Source of the DNA: Glandiceps talaboti | Taxonomy: Eukaryota; Hemichordata; Enteropneusta; Spengelidae | Direction of reading: 5' to 3' | DNA length: 64,000 nt | Assembly (NCBI RefSeq): GCF_964340395.1 | Contig: NC_135562.1 | Coordinates: forward strand, 5,581,134 to 5,645,133 | Shown here: positions 11,979-47,451 of the stretch, one piece after another | How the letters are laid out: each line of letters begins with the position of its first letter | Numbering within the stretch: position 1 is the first letter of the stretch | The notes under the pieces: generated by a model | Seen by the model: only the letters and a program-made list of their open reading frames with translations | Told to the model about the DNA's origin: nothing | Database searches by the model: none | Position numbers and translations under genes: made by a program

Positions 11979-12490
11979 GTCATAATCACATAAAGTGTGC
12001 TATATTCAACAATACTGGTATGTTAGAACTGCAACTTCCCAAATGTGGCTTGTATTCTTAAATAAACACAATCTGAATCGAGGAGAAAATATTACTTGAA
12101 CACCAACGTTCTAATTCTTCACTTGAAGTCTGTTGACGTAATTTCACTTAAAAAGACGCTCGTGGGCACGAAATATAATCTGTCAAACCACACACACAGA
12201 TGATACATACACAAACGCATGCGCAATGTATAGCCACTGATGTTAGTGATTGGCTCCCGGTCTCTCTATTATTGATTCGTACCGCCTATTTTGTCACGGC
12301 GAGCTGTACATGTATCATACACCGCGTACTGTACTGGAGTTTACTATAGATGCTGGGGCCGGCTATTTTTATCAACACACTGCTCTCTTTTCAACATTGT
12401 AAGGGTTAAAATATCCTATATTGTACGCTCGTCAACGGATCAGTATATCGTGCTGGCGACCTGGAAGCTGTTGCTGTCGCACTGACGACA

Positions 12491-36146
<23,656 letters not shown>

Positions 36147-39100
36147 ATGATCCCCCAACGTGACGTCAACGTGTGGACGCGATATTGTCTCAGTGGACGC
36201 CATATTGACTCGGTCCACAGGACAGTTTGATACATAACCTCAATCACTGGGTCATGGCGATGACACTAAGATGTAAAACTGCCCTATGAAAGTTATACCC
36301 TTTAGATTCTTGCCCTAATCCCCTTGCCACAGGGGCTTGTAGACTGTCTTAATCCTTTCTGTGTTACTTTGGCATTCTGGGAGATTTGGTCATTCATCCA
36401 GGATGGTATTTAGAAAATTCAGAATTCAAAATTAAAATCCAACGTAAAATCAAGGTTGGGGGGAGGAGAATGGTCATTACAATTGAAGGTACTCCACCAC
36501 TTTCCTCTTCATAGTTTGGTATTGAATCTTGTAACACCAGTAACTGAAGAAATGGCAATCAACTTTGCGACCTTGAAAATAAAAACCTAGTCTTGAAGTA
36601 AAGGAGAAGGTACATTTAGTTTATTACATGAAAAGTTTAGTCCTGAAATACGTCAAGGGCAAGCCATAGATTAAGATATTCTACAAGTCTCTGTGTTCCA
36701 AGAGCTCTGAAATAGGCACATGCCGTTGGCCTGGTTACACGAGTGACGATTTGTAATTGATACCAAGTTGTGCCCTCATAAAGTATTATAGAAATTTTCC
36801 TACAATTTAGAGTTTAGTATTCACCCACCTCAGAGTCTCCAAAATCGTAAGTTCATTCATATGGTAAAACTAATCGAAATGTTATAGGGATGAACAAAAT
36901 AAAAATAAACTGCCCCTTAAAGCCTAAAGCTGCCAATTACTGAACCGATAGCAAATGAACTAATGTTTGTAATTTGTTGAGATATACGACAGCCTTCCTC
37001 TCACAGTCATTTGGGATCAGAATAGGTACTTTATTCTAAAGTTAGTAATTTCATTTTAATTTTTGAAATTTTTATCCCACTTCTTGAGGCAGTGATTGTC
37101 TCACTTGGCAATGAGTAGATTCGGCCCTGTTACTCTGGTATAGTCGTTTTTTCTTTAATACCGCATACAATTTCAACATGGTTATCACGTGAGTAGCACG
37201 TGACAAGCGTTAATCACAAAAGAAGCCCCCGTTAAGTAGAATAATATTACATCAACACACTAAAATATTTTTGGGGGGAAAATTTCAGTTGATTCCTAGC
37301 TAAGCTACCTTCAGTTTATTGGTGCCATTTCAATCCAAGAAAAAATAATTCATTGCGGTTTCCTAACGTAATTCGTGTCAAGAATGTTTGACGTGATTTT
37401 AATTACAGATGGATGTCAAAAATTGCATAAGATTGATGCCTTAGAGTTTTTAAAACAAAGCATTATATGCTAAGATGATTTTAGCCAATGATTCTAATGG
37501 TGAAATTTAAGAAAGAAGAGTACACAAGCCACTAGAGCAGGAACAGGGTGGACAGGAAGTAGTTGTAAACCTTTTTGTGACGTCACAAACAAAATGGCGG
37601 TCACGCAACCTATGAATTAGATCCATACTATAGGAGAATTATCATTGTAATAGGCAAATTAAGTTGAGTCTAACACCCTGATACGAACATGGAAACTTTA
37701 GTTAAAGATAAAGTGTAAATAGGTTTGTAGCTTTTTCGCAATTTAGAGTGAATGTAGGTATCTAGCAAGTATCAAGTGCTGAAATAACGTTAGAGTTTTT
37801 CGAAATTTTGAAATTGTGTTTAAACTGCCAATTGGAAACTTTGAGAAGAGCAAATGCGTAAAAGTGTAATTTTCTCGACATAGAACTATGCATGAAATGC
37901 GTTTACTAGTGTCTTAATCATGTATATTGTAATTTATTTCGCACAAGGGTTGTACTGTGTGTGTTCGTCTCATAACAACTAACTTGGAAGATTTGTATAG
38001 TAATTTTAAGCTTGACAGAGATGCTTATGAGATTATAAGATTTGATTTTTCAGCCTTAACCATGCTAGCTATTTCACAATGTTCATGTTGCATTAGGACA
38101 CTTTCAAAAAAAACCCTCGTATATCATTAAACATTAATTTTTGGTCATTTATACCTCGAATAAAAGCTTACATGGCAATCAATTCTCACGAGTCAGGTAG
38201 AGCAGCGTGTAGCAAGATATGCAGTTATTTAAATTTCGTTTTATGCATATTAATTCTCCATTATGCATATTAATTCTCCATTATGCATATTATTTCTTCA
38301 TTATGCATATTAATTCTCCATAACATTTGCATGCATTTCGAAGATGTGGTTCAATAAATGTTAGGCTAATTGTGAACATATTTCATATCTTGGATATATC
38401 CTTCCTTTCCCATTTTTGAACTAACGTGCAAAATCTACTCAGCATGTAAATGCTAAAGGGAGATATCGTGTGAATTCAGACCAGTGTTACCATAGAACTG
38501 AACGAAATACACCATAGTCTCACGCACATATTATGATCTTGAGGCAGTTGAGTAAGCATTGCCGCATTGGTGTAAACGACGTGCTGTCGTTCAATATTTT
38601 CTAACGCAAATTCCAACTTCTGGCGAGGCAACTGTCAATCCAAAAGAAACCGTTGCGTACGTACATGTATTGGTCTGAGATTTTAGCCTCCGCGTGCTTT
38701 CACGTCATAGCATGTTAAAAATGCTTTGACGACAAATACGATATGTTACTGTATACTCCGAGTTCAATTTCTCCATACCATAACATAATTTTCATCTCAT
38801 CCTGTTATTTGACCATACCTTCAGTTATACATTGAAATGTTATGGAGAGTAGTGAATTTACGCAAGTGTTAATGTGTGTGTGTATTGCCGTCCCTGTATC
38901 TAAATTGCCATGGTAATTTTACAATTTTTGTTATTTGATTGGTGCATGTAAAAATCATGTATACCAGCAAAGCGCTTCTGTCTGTTAATGCAAATATTTT
39001 CTGAACTACTATGATTATTTTCGCAAACTCTCTCTCATATCTTTATTTTGAAGTGAAATTAGAGATTGTTCACAGATTTAGATTAATGTCATAATTTGCC

Positions 39101-39623
39101 TCTTTTTGTTTAAAGACTCGATCTCGAGATGACAAAACATATTTGGTGCAGGAAGAGTCTGGACGCTTGTTATCATTTGCTCTATATTTCCTAAGTTGTT
39201 CGTAGAGGTGTTTGGTGTCAAAGGTCAATGTACTTTATGTTCTAGAAAGGATTCATTTTGGGTTGGCTGAAATCTATCAAGAGTCGCAGATTTATTCCTA
39301 TTGATTGATGAGGGAAAACTGGTGAAAACAAATTTCTACTCTCCGGTCAAAGTGATTCAGACTCGAGTGAAAAGAAAAACAACTGGCATTTTGATAAACC
39401 GTGCCCTCTGACGATTATCTAGAGCTGTTACAGTAATGGTCTTATTCAGTTGGCATGGCAACATCTTACATTGAGATATCGTGTTCATGTTTTCCAGCTG
39501 GTCACTTCATAGTTTACACTTAACACTTAATGAACAAGTGCTGATATCACTATGTTAGCTTAATTATTTTTTGTTTCTGTTGGTAACACTAGCAGCAGTA
39601 TTCTGTAAATTATGTGCAATAAA
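36147..39623 (+). other. Probable long 3' UTR / downstream region of ANKRD29
   Basis: No coding content. AATAAA at 39618-39623 could end a 3.5-kb 3' UTR; earlier A-rich signals (near 36575 and 36905) could give shorter ends. I cannot choose between them from sequence. Confidence 0.35.
38241..38320. repeat. Four tandem 20-bp units with ATGCATAT
   Basis: Four exactly spaced copies of TTATGCATATTAATTCTCCA; the third differs at two or three bases. Each has the octamer-like word ATGCATAT plus TTAAT. Confidence 0.9.
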
Positions 39624-39756
39624 CATTTATTTCATTACAATTTCGTAGGCCTACATGGTATTGTGTTTATTTTAAAACTATCACGTCATATCATTTCTAT
39701 ACAAGTATCCTACTTTGTAGCTCTAAATTAAAAATACCCATATAAACAAGTGTGTC

Positions 39757-39892
39757 TATGTATGTATGTATGTAGGTAGGTAGGTAGGTAGGTAGGTAGG
39801 TATGTATGTATGTATGTATGTATGTATGTATGTATGTATGTATGTATGTATGTATGTATGTATGTATGTATGTTTGTAGGTAGGTATGTAGG

Positions 39893-39926
<34 letters not shown>

Positions 39927-39984
39927 TGTATGTATTTATGTATGTATGTATGTATGTGCATGTGCGAGCGTGCGTGCGTGCGTG
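39757..39984. repeat. (GTAT)/(GTAG)n tetranucleotide array
   Basis: GTAT units with GTAG blocks at 39771-39800 and GCGT units at the end. Confidence 0.95.
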
Positions 39985-40431
39985 TATACATGTATGTTCT
40001 TACCTAACATCATATCATCATACCTGTGGTAATTTTGTCCAACGTGTTTTTTTATCATATCAGTTTGATAATAGTCGTTAAAATAAACATGTGTTTACTT
40101 TTCTGGATGTAACAAAACAATGGGTCAAAACGAGAATTTCACGGAATTGTCAGTTGCATTGCCATCTTTGCATTCACTTGTATCAGATGGTGTTTATGTC
40201 ATACATATTGTAAAGCTCAAATATTGCAAAGCTCAAATACGCCTCAAAATAGAGAGGACAATATATCAAATTATCAAATTGAGTTTTCTGGAAATCACAG
40301 TCACATTTGCATTCACAGACTTTAGTTATTGCTAGATTTTCCAAGAAAATTACAAATCTGTTTCTTGAATTCAACTGGGAAGGCATAGATCCCAATGTAC
40401 AAAAACAATTCTTGTATACATCCACACACAC

Positions 40432-40562
40432 ATTGCTACACACACACACACATACACACACACACACACATACATACATACATACATACACATACACACA
40501 CATACATACATACATACATACACACACATACATACACACACACATACACACACACACATATA
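40432..40562. repeat. (CA)/(CATA)n microsatellite
   Basis: Alternating CA and CATA blocks. It sits in the 3' flank of hotdog gene copy 1, at the place where copy 2 has (CA)(CG) and (AT) runs. Confidence 0.95.
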
Positions 40563-40693
40563 ACGAGAACTTTCGGTCAACAATATGTTTAACAAAAGTT
40601 TCTAGCAAGTCAAATACGAAAGTTCCTTCTAAAGTTTAAATCAATACTGGCTCATACTGATAAGACTAGTGAAATAGAATGAAACCAACGTAT

Positions 40694-40699
40694 TTTATT
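40694..40699 (-). promoter_or_regulatory. Polyadenylation signal, hotdog copy 1
   Basis: AATAAA on the minus strand 273 bp after the stop; conserved in copy 2 at 45378-45383. Confidence 0.5.
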
Positions 40700-40971
40700 T
40701 CATTTAATATCTTAGTTTCTTTTTATTGTATTAGTGAATTCGCAAGGTATCATTTCACCTTTCCAAATGGAGCAACACAGTAATCAAGTCAAAACGCAAA
40801 TTTTGTCTCTAACAAATCAGCTCATATAACTTTATATGAGGTTATCTCAGTTGAGTGACTTGAAAAGTGAACTTAGTCATGTAAGTACCGCATGCGTTCT
40901 TAATATACAATACAGCATCAACTATTAGTTAATTAGTATATCCATGTTCATTTGTTTTGAACACCAGATTA

Positions 40972-42768
40972 TCACATATAAAACTGGAAAGTACAATGGA
41001 AAATTTCTCCACCTCTCTTGTTGATAATAAATTTTAGTGTATCTGCATGTCGTTTATCTTCCCACATTTCTACATCAAGTTCATCGTGTAAATCAGCTTC
41101 AGATAGATACAATGATGACACCCTCTTTACTCGATACTTTGCGAAGTCACCGCAGAAATTCTCGACAGCTCCAGACTCTACACCGAGGTATGCACAGTCG
41201 AAACAAGATTTGATATAGCCAATATATGACATGTGTTTTTGGAGATCTATATCACTGGGGACAACAGTTGTTTTGTATGTATAGGTGCCATTCCTAGGTT
41301 TATCACGATGTGGATGTATCACTACAGGCGTTGGTCCCTTCACTAGAGGTTCAAACTTCTGTATGTACCACTCTGGATGGGGTTGTGGACGTCGAGTCTC
41401 GGTGCTAGCAAACACACTCTTTACATCCATACTGGTTAGTAACTCTTGGGAGTCAAGACTACGAAGTTCATGTCGAATTCCAAACGATGTCCTTCCAAGT
41501 GAACTCAGAAAAATGCTGGAAACAAGAGGCTCTCTTGATCTGAGGTTAATTACATCGTAAAACCGTCTGGAAACATTGTTTTGGCAGTTGAGAATAAAGA
41601 TCATCCTTTCACGTTGTTTACCTAACTGTAGCTTCTCAATGTCAATAAATCGACCATCAGTGAGAAGTATTTCTCCTCGGAGTATATGGAAGTATTCCTG
41701 CAAGCCCCACACGGTTGGTTTGTCTGGAAGACATACAAATACAGTGTATATTAGCATAATGTGAGTGAGAAAAAGAGAAAGAGAAAGAATTAATTAGAGA
41801 GAGACAGACTGGGAGACAGAGACAGAGACAGAGACAAAAACAGACAGACATAGAAAAAAGACAGACATAGAGATACACAAAGACGTACAGAGTGTGCGCA
41901 AGAGACAGACCGACAGATACAGAGAGAAACAGACATATAAATTTAATTTTTTTGTTATAGTACACCAATTGGAGTGCGATAAACAACTAGCCAGACAACC
42001 AGGCAAACAGACAGAGACGACAGATATATTTGTTCAAAAATAGACTAAAGACGTTCTGCTGGTTAGTTGGGCATGGCATTAGTGCCCGAGTAACCTAGAG
42101 AGACATGTGGAAAAAAACCCTCAATCATTTAAAGAAGATGTATTGGTGTTATGTAGGTCAACGTCTCACAATAGATGTTTTGTTCGATTTTAAAGTACAA
42201 TGTACAACGTTTCGGGCAGTCTGATAAGCCCGGACCGATGACGTCATTAGTCTACTTCTACACTAAAGTCCACATGCGATTTATTTAGTGAAGGGTTGAG
42301 CAGTGATAGAAATCTGTGACTTAGCTACCTTTCGGGTTATGTGACTTTTTATGTCAGCTAGTTGTTGGATGCACCACATAAACACTTACAGGCAAACAGC
42401 AAGCGGTCCTAAACATCATTCAGATTTTAATCTGAGCGGCTTAGTTAAAGAAAAATGACCTCTAGCTGAACAAATCTGTCCATTTATAGACGTTGTGATC
42501 AGAGAACCACACTTAAATCGGCCGGACTGTGGGCTGCTAGGCATGTCATAGGGCATCATGAGTCCTTACCGTGCCAATCGAACATGTGACTAGCGTCGAT
42601 CAGCAAACCGTTTTTAAAAATGACGTTTACTTGTGCACCGTTCCTCACCACTTGTGTTTCAACCGATATCCGGCGTCTTATTAGTATCACAGGTGCTGCT
42701 ATACAGCGAGCTCTGTAAACCTGGAATGACAAAAGTCTGCAAAGGGATAACTTCAAACAGCCTGCCAT
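40972..42768 (-). CDS. Hotdog-fold thioesterase-like protein, copy 1
   Basis: Two exons, 42570-42768 and 40972-41723, joined in phase 1, give 316 residues. The first exon encodes an Arg-rich, Cys/Leu-containing start (MAGCLKLSLCRLLSFQ) that could be a mitochondrial targeting peptide. A first hotdog-like stretch follows (LLIDASHMFDWH, PTVWGLQEYFHILR). The C-terminal half has the typical acyl-thioesterase pattern VVPSDIDLQKHMSYIGYI, a D-x-D-x(3)-H-M core before a helix (SCFDCAYLG), and ends in a beta-rich segment (EIFHCTFQFYM). The layout suggests a double hotdog acting on an acyl thioester; substrate unknown. I chose the internal ATG because only TTG precedes it in frame without stops. AATAAA on the minus strand at 40694-40699 is a likely polyadenylation signal. 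Family assignment is moderate; the gene model is firm because copy 2 preserves it. Confidence 0.75.
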
Positions 42769-42950
42769 TTTCAATTCAAAAGTAGGTCACGCAAACATTG
42801 GTTCAGCAATCAGGTGACATCACTCATGTCAAAGGTCAATATTACTGGTGTACTATAAACCAGAGGGGTGGATGTGGCTCCTTTTCTTTGTAAATTTTAT
42901 TTAAGTATTGTATAATTCGTTAAGTCCACATAGTACGCCTTAATAAACAA

Positions 42951-43099
42951 ATAACATAACATAACATAACATAACATAACATAACATAACATAACATAAC
43001 ATAACATAACATAACATAATTAACATTACTTAACATAACATAACATAACATAACGTAACGTAACGTAACATAACATAACATAACATAACATAACATAAC
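42951..43099. repeat. (ATAAC)n pentanucleotide array
   Basis: More than 20 ATAAC units with a short GTAAC variant block near 43055. Absent from the matching place in copy 2, so it expanded after duplication. Confidence 0.95.
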
Positions 43100-44444
43100 C
43101 GGTCACACTTTATTACCACAAGGTCATTAAAGATACACCGTCTCACAGGTGCAGATGCTATTTATATGGCATAGATGTAAGGTTCGTGTTGCTAACAGTT
43201 GTTCAATGGTCAAACCCGTCAAACCCTTCATTCTTTCATAGCTTCCAGCTTTCTTATTGAAAGTCTGAATATTAAAAATAATAAAACAACAAAAATATTT
43301 CTATTTAAATAGTATGGGAAAGGTTTTCAAGATGTGAAAGGTTACATTTTAATACATGCATATACAGCCCATTTCAAGTTACCGTTCAGCGGCTTTATTT
43401 AAAACAACAACGCAGAAACCATTCAGAAATGGCAAATACAACACTTTATGATAGCAAGTTAAGATTGAAGGAGTACAATTTCTCGCCACATTTTTTCTGA
43501 ATGAATGAAATGAACTTACGTACCACCATATCGACATCAAATACAGATGTCAAAACATAACAATGCTGAGCCCCGGCCCTCGAGCAAGTACATGTATGTA
43601 TGCGGTATTGATGCAAAGTTTGTGTTTGTTCAATCAAAGGACCGGGTGCTCTTAAATAGTAGTGACTTCCAATATTTCGTCAACTGACAGCCACCTTCAT
43701 CTGGGAGTGAGTATGACACGAACAAGGTCGTGGCTTTATATTTATTTATTTATCGACATCTCACAGGCACAAAGTCCACTCCAGCAAGCTGATAAACAAA
43801 ATACATGAAAACACGATATATAGCATATGTATTACTCCCAGGTGTCATGGTCCCAATAGATTCATGATTAAACCTTTTGCTCTATGGTTGCCCCTACTGA
43901 TATCCAAACTTGCTTATATTCAAAGTCTGCAATCTAAAAGTATAATAGGAACTTCAACTTTGATATTGAAAAAAATCAACCTATTCCCTCCCATTTATTT
44001 GAGATTATTTAAGATGATTAGAATTCAGCGAAGTGATCGATTCGTGTCATCTATATACCTTTGGTCATTGACGTTTGTTAATAAATAAATCAAATGTCAC
44101 ATCTTTCATCAACAAGAAAGAACAAATGGATTACAAATGCTATAACGGACTAATCTGAGAGCCCATGGGTCGTGACATGGAGAGCTCCCACATGACCAAA
44201 ACAGTAAAATGAGTCTATGTTTAAAACAATTAGGCTGAGTGACACACCCCTGTCTAAATTTATCCGAGTACCCCTACCACATGGGAGATTCTGATGAGTA
44301 TCGTTGACTTGAAGACAGATCGATAGGTCAACGCTATGTAAAATTTAACAGCTTGTACACAATAATCCATAACATATAGTATATACACGCAGATAATGTG
44401 TTTATCTAAAGCCACGTGTACACTTTTTGTTTAAATCCAAACGA

Positions 44445-44554
44445 TCACATATAAAGCTGAAAAATACAATGGAAAATTTCACCACCTCTCTTGTTGATAA
44501 TAAATATTAGTGTATCTGCATGTTGTTGATCTTCCCACATTTCTACATCAAGTT
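44445..44554 (-). pseudogene. Truncated third copy of the hotdog gene (C-terminal end only)
   Basis: About 110 bp match the last 36 codons of the hotdog genes. The minus-strand translation LDVEMWEDQQHADTLIFIIN runs on to the natural stop without interruption. Homology ends abruptly at 44554 inside the exon, where sequence like the far 3' flank of the genes begins. Everything upstream of the breakpoint is missing, so this is a remnant of unequal exchange. It is more like a coding copy than a decayed one. Confidence 0.85.
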
Positions 44555-45000
44555 ATTTCAGTTGAAGAGTGACATATGTCTACTTTTCTGGATGTAACAA
44601 AAGAACGAATCAAAACTCGAATTTCAAGGAATTGTCAGCTGTATTGGCATCATTACATTCAATTGTATCAGATGGTGTTTATGTCATATATATTGTAAAG
44701 CTCAAATAATCATCAACATAGAAAGGACAATGTATAGAGTCACAGTCTTTAAACAATAACTAGTTATCTCTTGATTTTCTAAGACAATTCAAAACAGATA
44801 TTCACCCTGGAAGGCATAGATCGCAATGTACATAAAACAATCTTTCCTATGTATAGCTACATTTTTGTACTGGTAGGTGCAACCTAGCCATGATTTCCAA
44901 AATTAATGCAATTGGAAATAACATTTAAGAAAGCCATATACTTTAGCAAGTTTAAGCGAGTTTAACTATAAATACACACGCACGCATGAGCGTGCGCTCA

Positions 45001-45004
<4 letters not shown>

Positions 45005-45045
<41 letters not shown>

Positions 45046-45110
45046 GCGCACACACAGCACATTACATCCACATTCACATGGATACCAACACATACACACA
45101 TGTACATATA

Positions 45111-45206
<96 letters not shown>
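45005..45206. repeat. (CA)n-(CG)n-(CA)n and (AT)n runs
   Basis: CA repeat, then an uninterrupted CG run at about 45031-45049, then CA again; 60 bp later (AT)n at 45117-45206. In the 3' flank of hotdog copy 2. Confidence 0.95.
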
Positions 45207-45207
<1 letters not shown>

Positions 45208-45638
45208 CGAGAACTTTCGGTAAATGTTGCTAGTGTTATTCTATAAGTCTTATAATACTAGCAGTGGACAATACGTTTAACGGAAGTTTTCTAGCAAGAC
45301 CAGTTCGTCATTTCCATCTAAGTTTGAATCAATGCCGACTCAGTACTGATAAGTGAAAAAGAATCAAACAAACGCATTTTATTTCATTTAATATCTTAGT
45401 TTCTTTTTCCTGTGTTAGTGAACTCGCAAGGTATCCTTTCACCTTTCCAAAGGGCAAAACACAATAATCAGAACTCAAATTTGTCTCCGACAAATCAACT
45501 CATATAACTTTATATGAGGTTATTTGACTTGAAAAGTGAACTGTCATGTAAGTATCGCACAGGGTCTTGATATACAATACAACATCAACTATTAGTTAAT
45601 TAGTATATCCATGTTCATTTGTTTTGAACACCAGATTA

Positions 45639-47451
45639 TCACATATAAAACTGGAAAGTACAGTGGAAAATTTCACCACCTCTCTTGGTGATAATAAATT
45701 TTAGTGTATCTGCATGTTGATGATCTTCCCACATTTCTACATCAAGTTCATCATGTAAATCAGCTTCAGATAGATACAATGATGACACCCTCTTTAATCG
45801 ATACTTTGCGAAGTCACCACAGAAATTCTTGACAGCTCCAGACTCTACACCGAGGTATGCACAGTCAAAACAAGATTTGATATAGCCAATATATGACATG
45901 TGTTTTTGGAGATCTATAGCACTGGGGACAACAGTTGTTTTGTATGTATAGGTGCCATTCCTAGGTTTATCACGATGTGGATGTATCACTACAGGCTCTG
46001 GTCCCTTCACTAGAGGTTCATACTTCCGTATGTACCATTCTAGATGGGGTTGCGGACGTCGAGTCTCGCTGCTAGCAAACACACCTTTTACACCCATACT
46101 GCTTAGTAACTCTTGGGAGTCAAGACTACGAAGTTCATGTCGAATTCCAACCGATGTCCTTCCGAGTGAACTCAGAAAAATGCTGATAACAAGAGGTTCT
46201 CTTGATTTGAGGTTAATTAAATCGTAAAACCGTTTGGAAATGTTGTTTTGGCAGTTGAGAAGAAAGATCATCCTTTCATTTTGTTCACCTAACTGTAGCT
46301 TCTCAAAGTCAATAAATCGACCATCAGTGAGATGTACTTCTGCTCGGAGTATATGGAAGTATTCCTGCAAGCCCCATACGGTTGGTTTGTCTGGAAGACA
46401 TACAATACAGTGTATATTGTATAACGTGTATATGATGAAATAGTTCCGGAGCATAATGTGAGTGAGAAAAAGAGAAAGAGAAAGAATTAATTAGAGAGAG
46501 ACAGACAGACTGAGAGACAGAGACAGAGACATAGACATAGACATAGACAAAAACACGGACATAGAGACAAAGACAGACATAGATATACACAAAGACAGTG
46601 TGCGCAAGAGACAGACCGATAGAGACAGAGAGAAACAGACACATATATTTAATTTTTTGTTAGTACACCAATTGAAGAGCGATAAACAGTCAGCCAGACA
46701 ACCAGGCAAACAGACAGAGACAGATATATTTGTTCAACAATAGGCTAAAGACGTTCTGTTGGTTAGTCGGGCGGTACCCGAGTAACCTAGACAGACATGT
46801 TGATGGAAAACAAAACTCAATGAATTAAAAAAGATTTATTGGTGTTATGTAGGCCAACGTCTCACAATAGATGTTTTGTTCGATTTTAAAGTATAACTTC
46901 TAGGGCAGTCTGATAAGCCTGGACCGATGACGTCATTACAGTCTACTTTACACTAAAGTTTTGTACACATGCGATTTAGTGAAAGGTTGATCAGTCATAC
47001 AAATCTGTGACTTAGCTACCTTTCTGTTTATCTGACGTTTTATGTCATCAGCCAGTTGTTTAATGCACCAAGACCAAACCAAACAGCAAACCGCCCTATA
47101 CATCAGATTTTGATATGAGCGGCGTAGTTAACTAAAAGTGACTATTAGCTGAACAAGTCTGTCAACTTATAGATCTTGTGATCAGAGAACCACACTCAAA
47201 TCGTCCGGACTTTGAGCAGCAAGGCATGTCAGGGGGCGTCATGAGTCCTTACCGTGCCAATCGAACATGTGACTAGCGTCGATCAGCAAACCATTTTTGA
47301 AAATGACGTTTACTTGTGCGCCGTCCCGCACCACTTGTGTTTCGACTGATATCCGGCGTCTTATTAGTATCACACGTGCTGCTGCACAGCGAGCTCTGTA
47401 AACCTGGAATGACAAAAGTCTGCAAAGAGATAACTTCAAACAGCCTGCCAT
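45639..47451 (-). CDS. Hotdog-fold thioesterase-like protein, copy 2
   Basis: Exons 47253-47451 and 45639-46390, the same lengths (199 and 752 nt) and phase as copy 1, giving 316 residues. By manual count about 30 of 316 residues differ (roughly 90% identity). The catalytic-type motif reads VVPSAIDLQKHMS: the first Asp of D-x-D is Ala, while the second Asp and the His are kept. In 4-hydroxybenzoyl-CoA thioesterase the second Asp of its D-x-D is the catalytic one, so activity may be retained. Substitutions cluster in the first half (LRAEVHLTDG against LRGEILLTDG). Both copies look intact, with no frameshift. Confidence 0.75.

Larger units (their letters stand above)
9265..12490. other. Intergenic region RPS21-ANKRD29
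   Basis: No gene can be supported here. It contains a perfect short hairpin at 10369-10395, one orphan exon-like segment at 11193-11298 (minus), a (GTTT)n/(TTTA)n run at 11431-11486 and a long (CTAT)/(CTGT)/(CT) array at 11616-11975. The last few hundred bases are presumably the ANKRD29 promoter and leader; an in-frame stop near 12407 supports the ANKRD29 start codon. Confidence 0.6.

Noticed and set aside
11771-12061. Ser/Leu- and Arg/Glu-rich frames on both strands
   Set aside because: Produced by the CTGT/CT microsatellite; the same kind of frames at 34893-35252, 59024-59373 and 62131-62379 were rejected for the same reason.
41018-41764. Plus-strand frames opposite the hotdog exon
   Set aside because: Antisense shadows of the coding exon; the same frames recur opposite copy 2 because the exon is duplicated.
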